From Chitinophagaceae bacterium (GTDB lineage: Bacteria > Bacteroidota > Bacteroidia > Chitinophagales > Chitinophagaceae): a DNA stretch of 62,141 nt. Position numbers and translations under genes: made by a program. Positions 10,265 to 19,013 of the stretch are shown piece after piece. The notes beneath the pieces were generated by a model. The model saw only the letters and a program-made list of their open reading frames with translations, was not told where the DNA came from and did not search any database. Positions within the stretch are counted from its first letter, which is position 1, and the number at the start of each line of letters is the position of its first letter. Location: NCBI GenBank assembly GCA_947374225.1, contig CANCAY010000012.1:1-62141 (forward strand), written 5' to 3'.

Positions 10265-12307
10265 ATGATTCAATTTGACTTACCAAAGCAAAAATCATCC
10301 ATCATCAAAGTCTTAGGCGTCGGCGGCGGCGGAAGCAATGCAGTTAATTTCATGTTCCAACAAGATATTGAAGGTGTTGATTTTATCATTTGTAATACAG
10401 ACTCAAAAGCTATTGAGCAAAGTTTAGTGCCAAATAAAATTCAATTAGGACCACATTTGACTCAAGGTTTAGGAGCAGGTGCAGACCCTTCGGTTGGAAA
10501 ATTAGCTACAGAAGAATCTTTAGAAGAAATCAAGAAAATATTAGAGGTAAACACTAAAATGGCATTTATCACTGTCGGAATGGGTGGTGGTACAGGAACA
10601 GGCGGTGCTCCAATTATTGCAAAAATCTGTAAAGATTTAGGCATATTAACGGTGGGTATCGTAACCACTCCTTTCGGATTTGAAGGGCCTCGTCGTCAAA
10701 AACAAGCGGAAGAGGGAATCAATCAATTAAAGCCATTAGTAGATACTTTATTAGTGATTTCCAATGACAAATTGCGTGTGCAATATGGCAATTTGAAAAT
10801 GAAAGAAGCATTTACAAAAGCGGATAATGTATTAGCTACTGCAGCAAAATGTATTACAGACGTTATTAATAGCCGTGGTCATATTATTGTTGACTTTGCA
10901 GACGTTTGTACGGTAATGAAAAATGGCGGTGTTGCAATTTTAGGAAAGGCAGAAGTAGAAGGAGAAAATAGAGCTCAAAGAGCCATTGAAGAAGCCTTGA
11001 GTTCCCCATTGTTAAATGACAATGACATAAAAGGTGCAAAATGGATTTTATTAAATATTAATAGTGCAGAAGGTGACTTTGAATGTAGCATGGACGAATT
11101 GGAAACAATCAGTACCATATTACGTGAGCGCACTGGAGAGCATAGTGATGTTATCATGGGTAGTGGTTATGATGATACTTTAGGTGAAAAAATTGGTATC
11201 ACTTTAATCGCAACGGGATTTGAAGGAAAAGATCCATTCAAAAAAGAAGAACCTACAAAAGCAGAAATTCCTGTAGAAGAGAAAATTGTAATGACGCTAC
11301 TTACACCAGAAGCAGTAGCTCCTGTAGCAGCGGCACCTTCAAATGATATTGAAGCTGCTACAACCAATACGATTGTTGAAATGGAATTAGAAGCACCAGA
11401 AGAAATTGCAGAAATAACAATAGCGGCAGCCGACATGATTGAAGCGTCAACAGAAGTGGTAGAGATATCAGCTTTGATGCCAACAATGTATGAGGAAGTT
11501 GCGATAGTAAGTTCAGTATACGTTTCAACTCCAGATTTTGATGAGGAAGAAGCGACAGCTTCCGATGCCCAAGCGACAGCTTCCGATGAAATGGTTGAAT
11601 TAGAAGAATCTTTTGAAATTGATGCAATTCCTGAAGTTTTCGAATTGAATATGGAAATTGAAAATATAGAAGTTCCTACTACATTTGTATTAAGTAAACC
11701 TTCTAATATTTATGATGAAGAAGCAGATGTAGTAGCTGAAAAAGTTGTTGAAGAAAAAGGGGAAGAATTTATAGAAGTAAATCCTTCAATCAGTTTTGAT
11801 TTCACAGATTCAGTTATTGAGTCAGCTTTAGTGGATGAAGCAGAAGACATGATTACAGAGAATCCAGAGATAGTTGCTGAAGCTCCTATAGCTTTTGAAT
11901 CATCATTCAGAATGGTTAGCCCTGCAGTAATTGAAGAAGCAGAAAATGAAATGCAATTGGTAATCCGTGAGGAAGAGATGGGGAATAAAATGGATACAAG
12001 CCGCCATGCTAATAATTCACATTCTTCATATGATATGCCAATGGATGATGCGGAAGAGCAAAGAAGAAAAGTGGCTGAGCGTATTCAAAAGTTAAGAAAT
12101 CTATCATTTAATATAAATAACGGTTCTGATCCAAACACAGAGTTTGACGCAGTTCCAGCTTATGTAAGAAGAAATTTGGATTTGTTTGGTAATACCATGG
12201 CTTCCGTAGAAAACTATTATAGTAAGTACACTGTTGAACAAGATGAGCACAACCAAACACAAATCTCTACCATCAATTCTTTCTTGGATGGTAAGAAACC
12301 AGATTAA
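10265..12307 (+). CDS. ftsZ: cell division GTPase FtsZ with a long acidic linker
   Basis: Tubulin-like GTPase that forms the division ring. GGGGSNAVN is at residues 20-28 and the tubulin signature GGGTGTGG begins at residue 107. The T7 loop keeps the catalytic aspartates (Asp210, Asp213), but an isoleucine (208) stands where E. coli has Asn207. The globular core ends near residue 325. A very acidic Glu/Ala/Val-rich linker of about 270 residues follows, then a basic helix and a C-terminal conserved peptide VPAYVRRNLDLFG (about 630-642), with another 38 residues after it. At 680 residues it is much longer than the roughly 380-residue classic protein. It is the last gene of the cluster and is followed by a strong terminator. 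Confidence 0.97.
   Translation: MIQFDLPKQKSSIIKVLGVGGGGSNAVNFMFQQDIEGVDFIICNTDSKAIEQSLVPNKIQLGPHLTQGLGAGADPSVGKLATEESLEEIKKILEVNTKMAFITVGMGGGTGTGGAPIIAKICKDLGILTVGIVTTPFGFEGPRRQKQAEEGINQLKPLVDTLLVISNDKLRVQYGNLKMKEAFTKADNVLATAAKCITDVINSRGHIIVDFADVCTVMKNGGVAILGKAEVEGENRAQRAIEEALSSPLLNDNDIKGAKWILLNINSAEGDFECSMDELETISTILRERTGEHSDVIMGSGYDDTLGEKIGITLIATGFEGKDPFKKEEPTKAEIPVEEKIVMTLLTPEAVAPVAAAPSNDIEAATTNTIVEMELEAPEEIAEITIAAADMIEASTEVVEISALMPTMYEEVAIVSSVYVSTPDFDEEEATASDAQATASDEMVELEESFEIDAIPEVFELNMEIENIEVPTTFVLSKPSNIYDEEADVVAEKVVEEKGEEFIEVNPSISFDFTDSVIESALVDEAEDMITENPEIVAEAPIAFESSFRMVSPAVIEEAENEMQLVIREEEMGNKMDTSRHANNSHSSYDMPMDDAEEQRRKVAERIQKLRNLSFNINNGSDPNTEFDAVPAYVRRNLDLFGNTMASVENYYSKYTVEQDEHNQTQISTINSFLDGKKPD
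11550..11588 (+). repeat. 21-base tandem duplication inside the ftsZ linker
   Basis: An 18-base unit (AAGCGACAGCTTCCGATG) occurs at 11550-11567 and again at 11571-11588, a period of 21 bases or seven codons. It encodes two copies of ATASD in the disordered linker. The period keeps frame, so it looks like a recent in-frame slippage or duplication in a tolerant region. Confidence 0.9.
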
Positions 12308-12339
12308 GCTTGTTTTATGGTACAGTTGATTTTAGTTGT

Positions 12340-12367
12340 AACCCTCCCTTTGTCGGGAGGGTTTTTT
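12340..12367 (+). terminator. intrinsic terminator after ftsZ
   Basis: A perfect 9-base-pair stem (AACCCTCCC at 12340-12348 with GGGAGGGTT at 12355-12363) encloses a 6-base loop and runs into a T tract. It closes the dcw operon 32 bases after the ftsZ stop. Confidence 0.93.
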
Positions 12368-12417
12368 GTTTACCTACTATTTGTAAATAAAATTATAAGT
12401 GTTGTATCTTTAAGCAT

Positions 12418-13338
12418 ATGCAAACAGTAATAATAACAGGAGGGACAGGAATGGTTGGGCAAGCTTTAACGAATACTCTTTTAGAAAAAGGCTATAAGGT
12501 TATTGTATTAAGTAGAACTCCGAAAGTATCAAGTAGACATAATTTAAGTTATGCTGTTTGGGATATTGAGAAAATGTATATAGAGCCAGCAGCTATTGCC
12601 TCTGCTGATATTGTGGTGCATTTAGCAGGAGAGTCGGTTGCCACTAAAAGGTGGACTGCTAAACGTAAACAAGAAATTGTAGACAGTAGGGTGAAAACAA
12701 GTGCATTGTTAGTTAATACTATCAAAGAAATCCCCCATCATATACATACTATTATAAGTGCATCTGCTATTGGTTGGTATGGTCCGGACAATGAAAAAAG
12801 TTTAATAGAAGGTTTTAAAGAAGTTGACCCAGTTGACACAAGTTATTTAGGTTCCACTTGTCAATTATGGGAAGCAGGAATGCAACCTATAAAAACAATG
12901 GGTATCCGTTTAGTTACTTTAAGAATTGGAATTGTATTAAATAAAAGAGGGGGCGCATTAGCTGAATTTATAAAACCAGCAAATTTCGGTTTGGCAACTA
13001 TATTGGGAAATGGGAAGCAAATTGTAAGTTGGATTCACCAACAAGATTTGTGTAATATAATAATTTATGCTGCTGAGCATAAAGCTATGGAAGGCGTTTA
13101 TAATGCGGTAGCTCCTCATCCCGTTTTCAATAAAACTTTAGCAGTAGCAGTAGCAAGTAAAATTCATCAATTTTATATTCCTGTTTATGTGCCAAGTTTT
13201 GTGCTGAAATTAATGTTGGGGGAAATGAGTATTGAAGTGCTAAAAAGCGCAAAAGTATCTAGCCAAAAAATTCAGGAAGCTGGGTATGTATTTGAATACC
13301 CGACCATTGAATTAGCGTTAACTCAAATCTTAAAATAA
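12418..13338 (+). CDS. TIGR01777-family NAD(P)-dependent epimerase-like protein
   Basis: Extended short-chain dehydrogenase fold of the YfcH/TIGR01777 family, whose substrate is not known. The N-terminal nucleotide motif is TGGTGMVGQAL. HLAGESVATKRWT, SASAIGWYGP and the C-terminal DUF1731-like end (LGEMSIEVLKSAKVS) fit the family, as does the length of 306 residues. It starts 110 bases after ftsZ and past the terminator, so it has its own promoter; a weak TATCTTTA box at 12405-12412 is a candidate. It converges on the next gene with only 2 bases between stops. Confidence 0.85.
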   Translation: MQTVIITGGTGMVGQALTNTLLEKGYKVIVLSRTPKVSSRHNLSYAVWDIEKMYIEPAAIASADIVVHLAGESVATKRWTAKRKQEIVDSRVKTSALLVNTIKEIPHHIHTIISASAIGWYGPDNEKSLIEGFKEVDPVDTSYLGSTCQLWEAGMQPIKTMGIRLVTLRIGIVLNKRGGALAEFIKPANFGLATILGNGKQIVSWIHQQDLCNIIIYAAEHKAMEGVYNAVAPHPVFNKTLAVAVASKIHQFYIPVYVPSFVLKLMLGEMSIEVLKSAKVSSQKIQEAGYVFEYPTIELALTQILK

Positions 13339-13340
13339 AA

Positions 13341-15713
13341 TTAATTTCTCATCGGTCTTCCAGTGGTAATTACTGACTGTATTCTTTCTAAAGTTTTCTT
13401 CTCACCACAAAGGCTTAAGAACGCTTCTCTTTCTAAGTCTAGTAGGTATTGTTCATTTACTTTAGTAGGTTCACTTAAGTCACCACCACACATTACGTAA
13501 GCTAATTTTTTCGCTACTAATACATCATGATCTGTTGCATATCCACCTCTCCACATGCTATTAATACCAGCGTATAATGCACCTAGAGCAGACCTTCCTA
13601 ATACTTTAATATCGGTTCTTTGTTGTGCTTGTGTATATCCAGCATTAAATAAACTTAATACTTGTTCTTTTGCTTTTGCTACTCGTCTTGATTGATTTAA
13701 TACAATATGATCCTGTCCTTTTCTAAAAATGCCCATATCCATAGCTTCATGTGCGCTAGTCGCTACTTTAGCAGTTGCAATTTGCAAGAATCTGTTTTTC
13801 AATGTAATTGTTTCTGGCTCTTCTGCATGCATTTCGTCGGAAGCTCTTAGTACCAACTCCTTAGTACCTCCACCTCCAGGAATTACACCAATACCTAATT
13901 CAACCAATCCAATATAAGTTTCAGCAGCTGCAGCAATAGTGTCTGCATGTAAATTCATTTCACAACCACCACCTAATGTTAATCCATGTGGCGCAATACC
14001 TACTGGAATAGAAGAGTAGCGCACACGCATCATGCTGTTTTGAAAAGCACGTATTGCCATATCCAATTCTTCATAATCCTGTTCAATAGCCAACATGAAT
14101 ATCATGCCTACATTAGCTCCGGCACTAAATAAATTCCCTTCATTAGCAATAACCAATCCATTGTATTTTTCCTCAGCAATGGTAATAGCTTTATTTAATC
14201 CTTCTAAAACTTCACCACCAATACTATTCATTTTTGTATTCCAACTAAATCCAGCAACACCGTCACCAATGTCTACTAAATTACAAGCGCTGTTTTTCCA
14301 GATTGTTTTTTCTTGAAAATCAGAAAGTATAATAAAGGAAGCAGCACCGGGTATTAATTTATAATCTGCAGTAGTAATATCATAATAATAACGCTTGCCG
14401 TCTTTTACTTTGTAGAAACTAGCCCCTTTAGCAACCATTGCCTCAACCCATGCTGCTACTGGTTTTCCAGCTGTTTTCATGTCAGCTATTACTTGAGCTA
14501 CACCTAGAGCATCCCAGGTTTCAAAAGCGCCAATTTCCCAACCAAAGCCTGCTTTTAATGCGTCGTCAACACGGTATAATTCATCACTAATTTCGGGTAT
14601 ACGGTGACTGATGTATGAGAATAATGCATGGTGGAATTGTTTTACAAATTCACCACCTTTGTCAGTTGCTGCATATAAACTTTTAATACGTGCGGGTAAA
14701 CTTTCAATTGCTTTCGCTGCAGTTACAGACGCGAACTTTGGTTTATTTCTTGGTTCGTATTCAAAAGTTTTTAAGTTTAAAGTAAGTATCTCTTTTGAAC
14801 TTGCTGTTTTTACTTTCTTAAAAAATCCTTGCCCTGTTTTATCACCTAACCATTTTAGTTCAACCATTTTCTCTAACCAAGAAGGTAAAGTAAATATAGC
14901 AGCAGCTTCATCATTTGGACAATTTTCTTTTACTCCATTCGCTACTTTAACTAATGTGTCAATACCCACTACATCGGCTGTTCTAAAAGTTGCTGACTTT
15001 GGTCTACCCATAATTGGGCCAGTTAAAGCTTCTATTTCGTCAATGGATAAACCTAAACTTTCCATGTTATGCAATACGCTCATCATGCTAAAAACCCCTA
15101 CACGGTTAGCTATAAAGGCAGGTGTGTCCTTACATAGTACTGTAGTTTTCCCTAAGAATACATCACCATAATGTAAATGAAAATCAATTACTTCTTGGTC
15201 TGTTTTTGCAGTAGGTATTACTTCTAATAAACGCAAATATCTTGGCGGATTAAAAAAGTGTGTGCCACAAAAATGTTTTTGAAAATCTTCACTACGACCT
15301 TCTGCCATTAAATGAATTGGAATACCGGAAGTGTTTGAGCTTATTAAGGTTCCTGGTTTTCTATATTTTTCAACTTCATCATAAATGTGTTTTTTAATAT
15401 CAAGTCTTTCTACTACAACTTCAATGATCCAATCTGCTTTTGCAATCTGCGCCATATCGTCGGTAAAATTACCAGTACGAATATGTTGAGTGAAGCTAGG
15501 TAAGAAAATAGGGGAAGGGTTGGACTTAATGGCTGCTTGTAATGCGTCGTCCACTAATTTATTCCTTTCTTTTTTCACTGTACTTGTTTCAGCACCAGGA
15601 GTTAACATGTCTAATAACAATACTTGAACTCCCACTCCAGCAAAATGACAAGCAATACGGGAGCCCATGACTCCACTTCCTAAAACCACCACATTTTTTA
15701 TAGCTCTTTGCAT
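13341..15713 (-). CDS. fadN: FadN-type 3-hydroxyacyl-CoA dehydrogenase / enoyl-CoA hydratase
   Basis: Bifunctional fatty acid beta-oxidation enzyme of 790 residues. The N-terminal half is a 3-hydroxyacyl-CoA dehydrogenase: the NAD loop is GSGVMGSRIACHFAG, and HFFNPPRYLRLLEVIP and the helical C-domain motif GFGWEIGAFE are present. The C-terminal third is a crotonase: FSAGANVG and LTLGGGCEM form the oxyanion region, and VELGIGVIPGGGG carries the second catalytic glutamate. This dehydrogenase-then-hydratase order and length match FadN of Bacillus rather than FadB/FadJ, where the hydratase comes first. No thiolase or acyl-CoA dehydrogenase gene adjoins it. Confidence 0.88.
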   Translation of the reverse strand: MQRAIKNVVVLGSGVMGSRIACHFAGVGVQVLLLDMLTPGAETSTVKKERNKLVDDALQAAIKSNPSPIFLPSFTQHIRTGNFTDDMAQIAKADWIIEVVVERLDIKKHIYDEVEKYRKPGTLISSNTSGIPIHLMAEGRSEDFQKHFCGTHFFNPPRYLRLLEVIPTAKTDQEVIDFHLHYGDVFLGKTTVLCKDTPAFIANRVGVFSMMSVLHNMESLGLSIDEIEALTGPIMGRPKSATFRTADVVGIDTLVKVANGVKENCPNDEAAAIFTLPSWLEKMVELKWLGDKTGQGFFKKVKTASSKEILTLNLKTFEYEPRNKPKFASVTAAKAIESLPARIKSLYAATDKGGEFVKQFHHALFSYISHRIPEISDELYRVDDALKAGFGWEIGAFETWDALGVAQVIADMKTAGKPVAAWVEAMVAKGASFYKVKDGKRYYYDITTADYKLIPGAASFIILSDFQEKTIWKNSACNLVDIGDGVAGFSWNTKMNSIGGEVLEGLNKAITIAEEKYNGLVIANEGNLFSAGANVGMIFMLAIEQDYEELDMAIRAFQNSMMRVRYSSIPVGIAPHGLTLGGGCEMNLHADTIAAAAETYIGLVELGIGVIPGGGGTKELVLRASDEMHAEEPETITLKNRFLQIATAKVATSAHEAMDMGIFRKGQDHIVLNQSRRVAKAKEQVLSLFNAGYTQAQQRTDIKVLGRSALGALYAGINSMWRGGYATDHDVLVAKKLAYVMCGGDLSEPTKVNEQYLLDLEREAFLSLCGEKKTLERIQSVITTGRPMRN

Positions 15714-15837
15714 ATTATAGCGTTTGTGTAAAATTAGTTAGTTATGCAACTAATTTCAAAAAAAACTTTAAAATTGGGCAAAATAGAGCTAATTGTTTGC
15801 CACTGATTGGGTCTTTTGACCTTTTAACAAAAGGGGC

Positions 15838-15867
15838 TTGGCCATATGCTGCTTTGGATTACATTTG
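15838..15867 (+). promoter_or_regulatory. Bacteroidota-type promoter for gatC
   Basis: TTG at 15838-15840, a spacer of exactly 19 bases, then TACATTTG at 15860-15867 matches the Bacteroidota sigma-A consensus TTG-N19-TAnnTTTG without mismatch. The box ends only 4 bases before the chosen gatC ATG. The transcript is therefore inferred to start at or next to the start codon. Confidence 0.82.
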
Positions 15868-15871
15868 TAAC

Positions 15872-16162
15872 ATGCAAGTAGACGAAAAATTAGTTAGCCA
15901 TTTGGCGCATTTATCAAGGTTGAATGTAGCACCTGAAAAGATGGACAAATTAGTTGCTGATATGCAAGATTTAGTTGTTTTTGTAGAACAATTAAACAAT
16001 TTGGACACCACTGGTACAGCACCCTTAATGCATATGGGAGATAATTTTAATATACTTCGTGTAGACGAAGTGGCTGGATCTATTTCAAGAGAAGCTGCAT
16101 TAAAAAATGCACCTGATTCAGACGGCGCCTTTTTTAAAGTACCTAAAGTAATTCGTAAATAA
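15872..16162 (+). CDS. gatC: Asp-tRNA(Asn)/Glu-tRNA(Gln) amidotransferase subunit C
   Basis: Small subunit that stabilises the GatCAB complex used to make Gln-tRNA(Gln) (and possibly Asn-tRNA) by transamidation. The family pattern begins at VSHLAHLSRLNVAPEK and continues through a region ending in PLMHMGDNFNILRVDEV, with a C-terminal FKVPKVI. The ATG at 15872 gives 96 residues, the normal size. An upstream in-frame ATG at 15797 would place the perfect promoter inside the gene and is rejected. gatA and gatB are not in the window. The ABC gene follows after 6 bases, so the two are probably co-transcribed. Confidence 0.93.
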   Translation: MQVDEKLVSHLAHLSRLNVAPEKMDKLVADMQDLVVFVEQLNNLDTTGTAPLMHMGDNFNILRVDEVAGSISREAALKNAPDSDGAFFKVPKVIRK

Positions 16163-16168
16163 AATAAC

Positions 16169-16864
16169 ATGTCATCAGTAATACAGTTAAGAGGAATTGA
16201 AAAAAGCTATTATATGGCGAGTCAAGCAATTCCAGTTTTAAAAGGAATCGACTTGGATATTCAGCGCAATGAGTATGTTGCATTAATGGGTCCTTCTGGA
16301 AGTGGAAAGAGTACTTTGATGAATATATTAGGTTGTTTGGATTCACCAACTGGAGGTACTTACAATTTAAATGGACACGATGTAAGTCAAATGACCGATG
16401 ACGAATTAGCAGGTATTAGAAATATTGAAATAGGATTCGTATTCCAACAATTTAATTTGTTGCCAAGACTGTCCGCTGCAGAAAACGTAGCATTACCATT
16501 AGTATATGCTGGTATTCCTAAAAAAGAAAGATTAGAGAGAGCAATGTTGGCTTTAGAAAAAGTTGGATTAGCAGATAGAAGTCACCATAAGTCGAATGAA
16601 TTAAGTGGAGGTCAAATTCAACGTGTAGCTATTGCTCGTGCGTTGGTTAATAATCCTTCTATATTATTGGCCGATGAGCCAACCGGTAATTTGGATTCTA
16701 AAACGTCGGTAGAAGTTATGGAATTGTTTGGAAAAATTCACGCAGGAGGCAATACGGTTATATTGGTAACGCACGAAGAAGATATTGCGCAGTATGCTCA
16801 TAGAGTAGTTCGTTTAAGAGATGGTAATATTGAAACTGATACCCTAAACAAAGTACATAAATAG
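16169..16864 (+). CDS. ABC transporter ATP-binding protein, MacB/LolD family
   Basis: Cytoplasmic ATPase subunit of 231 residues. It has Walker [10 protein letters not shown], the Q-loop region, signature [15 protein letters not shown], Walker [14 protein letters not shown] and an H-loop histidine in VTHEED. The DEPTGNLDS form and overall length are those of the MacB/LolD/FtsE group, which works with mechanotransmission permeases. No permease is adjacent, so the substrate (lipoprotein release, or peptide or drug export) cannot be assigned. It lies 6 bases after gatC. Confidence 0.88.
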   Translation: MSSVIQLRGIEKSYYMASQAIPVLKGIDLDIQRNEYVALMGPSGSGKSTLMNILGCLDSPTGGTYNLNGHDVSQMTDDELAGIRNIEIGFVFQQFNLLPRLSAAENVALPLVYAGIPKKERLERAMLALEKVGLADRSHHKSNELSGGQIQRVAIARALVNNPSILLADEPTGNLDSKTSVEVMELFGKIHAGGNTVILVTHEEDIAQYAHRVVRLRDGNIETDTLNKVHK

Positions 16865-16922
16865 TTCATTTTTTTATTACGCTACTTATCAATTGAAAAT
16901 AAAGAAACCTTAATTTTACTGG

Positions 16923-17477
16923 ATGAAAATTTATACGAAAGGGGGAGATACAGGAAAGACTTCATTGATAGGTGGAACAAGAGTTCCTAAAAGTCATATC
17001 AGAATAGAATCTTATGGAACAGTGGACGAACTAAATTCATTTGTTGGTTTAGTGAGTGATATGTGTAATAGTGAAGAAATTAGAAAAGTATTAAGTGAAG
17101 TGCAGGATAGATTATTTACTGTTGGATCTCATTTAGCTTGTGATCCGGAAGTAGAAGCGGGTTTACAAATTCCAGATTTAACGGAATTAGATATTACCAA
17201 TTTAGAGGCAGAAATAGATAAGATGAATTTGGTATTAGCTCCTATGAAATCTTTTATTTTACCAGTAGGACATGCTGCTATTTCCATGACACATGTTGCT
17301 AGATGTGTTTGCAGAAGAGCAGAGCGTTGGTGCGTAAATTTACAAGAAGAAGATTTATTTGTAGAACCTATTGTAATCAAATACTTAAATCGCTTGAGCG
17401 ATTATTTATTTGTATTAGCAAGATATATTGGACATTTAAATGGCGTGACAGATGTGCCATGGAAAGCAAGAGTATAA
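16923..17477 (+). CDS. PduO-type ATP:cob(I)alamin adenosyltransferase
   Basis: Makes adenosylcobalamin from cob(I)alamin and ATP. The N-terminal ATP loop TKGGDTGKTSL, the following GTVDELNSFVG, and the later RCVCRRAERW and KYLNRLSDYLFVLAR motifs are characteristic of the PduO fold. The 184 residues suit the stand-alone catalytic domain. No cobalamin-dependent enzyme or other B12 gene is adjacent. It starts 58 bases after the ABC gene, and a hairpin with a T run follows. Confidence 0.93.
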   Translation: MKIYTKGGDTGKTSLIGGTRVPKSHIRIESYGTVDELNSFVGLVSDMCNSEEIRKVLSEVQDRLFTVGSHLACDPEVEAGLQIPDLTELDITNLEAEIDKMNLVLAPMKSFILPVGHAAISMTHVARCVCRRAERWCVNLQEEDLFVEPIVIKYLNRLSDYLFVLARYIGHLNGVTDVPWKARV

Positions 17478-17479
17478 TA

Positions 17480-17535
17480 TAGGGGTATAAATTATCTTTT
17501 ATGCTTACTAATGAATTACTAATACCCTAGTTTTT
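17480..17535 (+). terminator. probable terminator after the cobalamin adenosyltransferase gene
   Basis: TAGGGGTAT (17480-17488) can pair with ATACCCTA (17522-17529) with one bulged G. The loop is long and A/T-rich, and five T residues follow. It lies between two convergent genes. The long loop makes this weaker than the other terminators here. Confidence 0.5.
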
Positions 17536-17538
17536 CAA

Positions 17539-18207
17539 CTAAATCATTTTGCCGTCTTTCATATGCAATGTACGGTTGCTCATAGCAGCTAGAGACTCAT
17601 TATGGGTAACAATCAAAAAGCTTTGTTGAAATTGGTCTCGACATTTGATAAATAGTTCATGAAGCGCTGTTGCATTTTCACTGTCTAAATTTCCTGTAGG
17701 TTCGTCTGCGAAAATCAAAGCAGGTTCATTGACTAATGCTCTTGCAACTGCAATTCTTTGTTGTTCTCCACCAGATAAACTATGCGGCTTTTTGTCTGCT
17801 TTATCAGCAAGTCCCATAAAGTCTAAAAGTTCAATTGCTTTTTTATGTATTTGCTTTTTGTCTTTTTTGCCAATCCATCCTGGAATAGAAACATTTTCAA
17901 GAGCTGTAAACTCAGGTAATAAATTGTGAAATTGGAATACAAAGCCAATTCTGCTATTTCTGTAGGAAGATAAAGTAGTATTGGAAAAGCTAGTAATAGC
18001 TTGATCTTCAAAAAATAATTCCCCCTTGTCGGCCTTTTCAAGACTGCTTACAATGTACAAAAGCGTCGATTTGCCGGCGCCTGACGGCCCAACAATAGAC
18101 ACAAGCTCTCCTTTGTTTATTTCCAAGGAAACGCCCTTTAAGACCTGAACGGGCCCGTATTTTTTCCATATGTCCTTGGCTACTAATAGATTTTTAGCTT
18201 CATCCAT
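17539..18207 (-). CDS. LolD-type ABC transporter ATP-binding protein
   Basis: ATPase subunit of 222 residues with Walker A GPSGAGKST, signature LSGGEQQRIAVARAL, Walker [14 protein letters not shown] and H-loop VTHNES. Together with KPHSLSGGE and the length this resembles LolD, which drives release of lipoproteins from the inner membrane. No LolC/E permease is adjacent, so lolD is an inference. It is convergent with the adenosyltransferase gene. A TAGGTTTG box on the minus strand (18212-18219 in plus coordinates) lies 4 bases upstream of the start and may be its -7 element. Confidence 0.85.
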   Translation of the reverse strand: MDEAKNLLVAKDIWKKYGPVQVLKGVSLEINKGELVSIVGPSGAGKSTLLYIVSSLEKADKGELFFEDQAITSFSNTTLSSYRNSRIGFVFQFHNLLPEFTALENVSIPGWIGKKDKKQIHKKAIELLDFMGLADKADKKPHSLSGGEQQRIAVARALVNEPALIFADEPTGNLDSENATALHELFIKCRDQFQQSFLIVTHNESLAAMSNRTLHMKDGKMI

Positions 18208-18282
18208 GGTACAAACCTAGTAATTCCCCCTCAAATGTGATAAAATTTAATAAATTGTTTACATCCTGTATATAAAACACAT

Positions 18283-18312
18283 TTGGTTATATCGTTTATA
18301 CTATTACTTTTG
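18283..18312 (+). promoter_or_regulatory. Bacteroidota-type promoter for the DUF2795 gene
   Basis: TTG at 18283-18285, a 19-base spacer and TACTTTTG at 18305-18312 match TTG-N19-TAnnTTTG perfectly. The start codon follows 16 bases after the box, leaving a very short leader. Confidence 0.82.
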
Positions 18313-18328
18313 CACAAAATAACACTCT

Positions 18329-18550
18329 ATGTTTTGGACTTTAGAATTAGCCAGCTATTTAGAAGAAGCTCCTTGGCCAGCTACCAAAGACGAATTGATT
18401 GACTACTCAATTAGAAGCGGTGCTCCTATTGAAGTGGTTGAGAATTTACAAGAGTTGGAAGACGAAGGAGAAGTATATGAAAGTATCGAAGACATTTGGC
18501 CAGATTACCCAAGCCAAGAAGATTTTATGTTTAACGAAGACGAGTATTAA
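18329..18550 (+). CDS. DUF2795 family small acidic protein
   Basis: A 73-residue, strongly acidic protein. It resembles the DUF2795 family, small proteins of unknown function; the core contains PWPATKDELIDYSIRSGAP, and the tail is rich in Asp and Glu. It has no signal peptide or membrane segment, so it is expected in the cytoplasm. It stands alone between a perfect promoter and a strong bidirectional terminator, which suggests a well-expressed monocistronic gene. Confidence 0.88.
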   Translation: MFWTLELASYLEEAPWPATKDELIDYSIRSGAPIEVVENLQELEDEGEVYESIEDIWPDYPSQEDFMFNEDEY

Positions 18551-18614
18551 TATTTAATGGTCTGCTTGAAAGCTAACCCCTTAAAATTAAACCTCAAATG
18601 ACTTTATAAAAAAA

Positions 18615-18643
18615 AGCTCCAACAATTTGTTGGAGCTTTTTTT
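18615..18643. terminator. bidirectional terminator
   Basis: A perfect 9-base-pair stem (AGCTCCAAC 18615-18623 with GTTGGAGCT 18629-18637) has a 5-base loop. An A tract precedes it and a T tract follows, so it can serve both the DUF2795 gene and the convergent SemiSWEET gene. Confidence 0.92.
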
Positions 18644-18667
18644 ATGTTCGAATATTTTTTGTCTGTA

Positions 18668-18940
18668 CTAGAATGTCAATTTAAAATAAAGCAACATTAA
18701 GCTCAATATTAAAACAATGGTATTGGCAATTAGTACTGGACGGCTATTAATTAAATAGGCATAAGTAAGCCATACAATGCAGCTAAAGTTTACAATCAAT
18801 ACCATAATCAAACTTAAGTCACCCACGCTATGTGATTTCCATGAAAGGTAAACCTGTGGAACAAAAGTAATACAGCTTAATAGAGAGCCTAAATATCCAA
18901 TGGACTCTACTAATTTTGGGTTGATTTCTTTTTTGCTCAT
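18668..18940 (-). CDS. SemiSWEET family PQ-loop transporter
   Basis: A 90-residue integral membrane protein with three hydrophobic segments. The first carries FVPQV, the PQ-loop motif of SemiSWEET half-transporters, which form dimers and move small sugars in known cases. The later Trp-containing helix (SCIVWLTYAYL) fits the family. The substrate here is not determined. It lies 73 bases downstream of fabI on the same strand and could share its transcript. Confidence 0.88.
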   Translation of the reverse strand: MSKKEINPKLVESIGYLGSLLSCITFVPQVYLSWKSHSVGDLSLIMVLIVNFSCIVWLTYAYLINSRPVLIANTIVLILSLMLLYFKLTF

Positions 18941-19013
18941 TTTATTGCTTTAATAGATTGAATAATTTAAAACTATTACGCTATTAGTTAATCTGCTAAT
19001 TAGGTAGATAAAA

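Noticed and set aside
11167..11627. Two minus-strand reading frames of 89 residues in the ftsZ linker
   Set aside because: They are shadows of the acidic Glu/Ala-rich coding sequence and have no independent support.
15797..15871. Upstream ATG start for gatC
   Set aside because: The extension contains the perfect promoter and is not part of the GatC family sequence.
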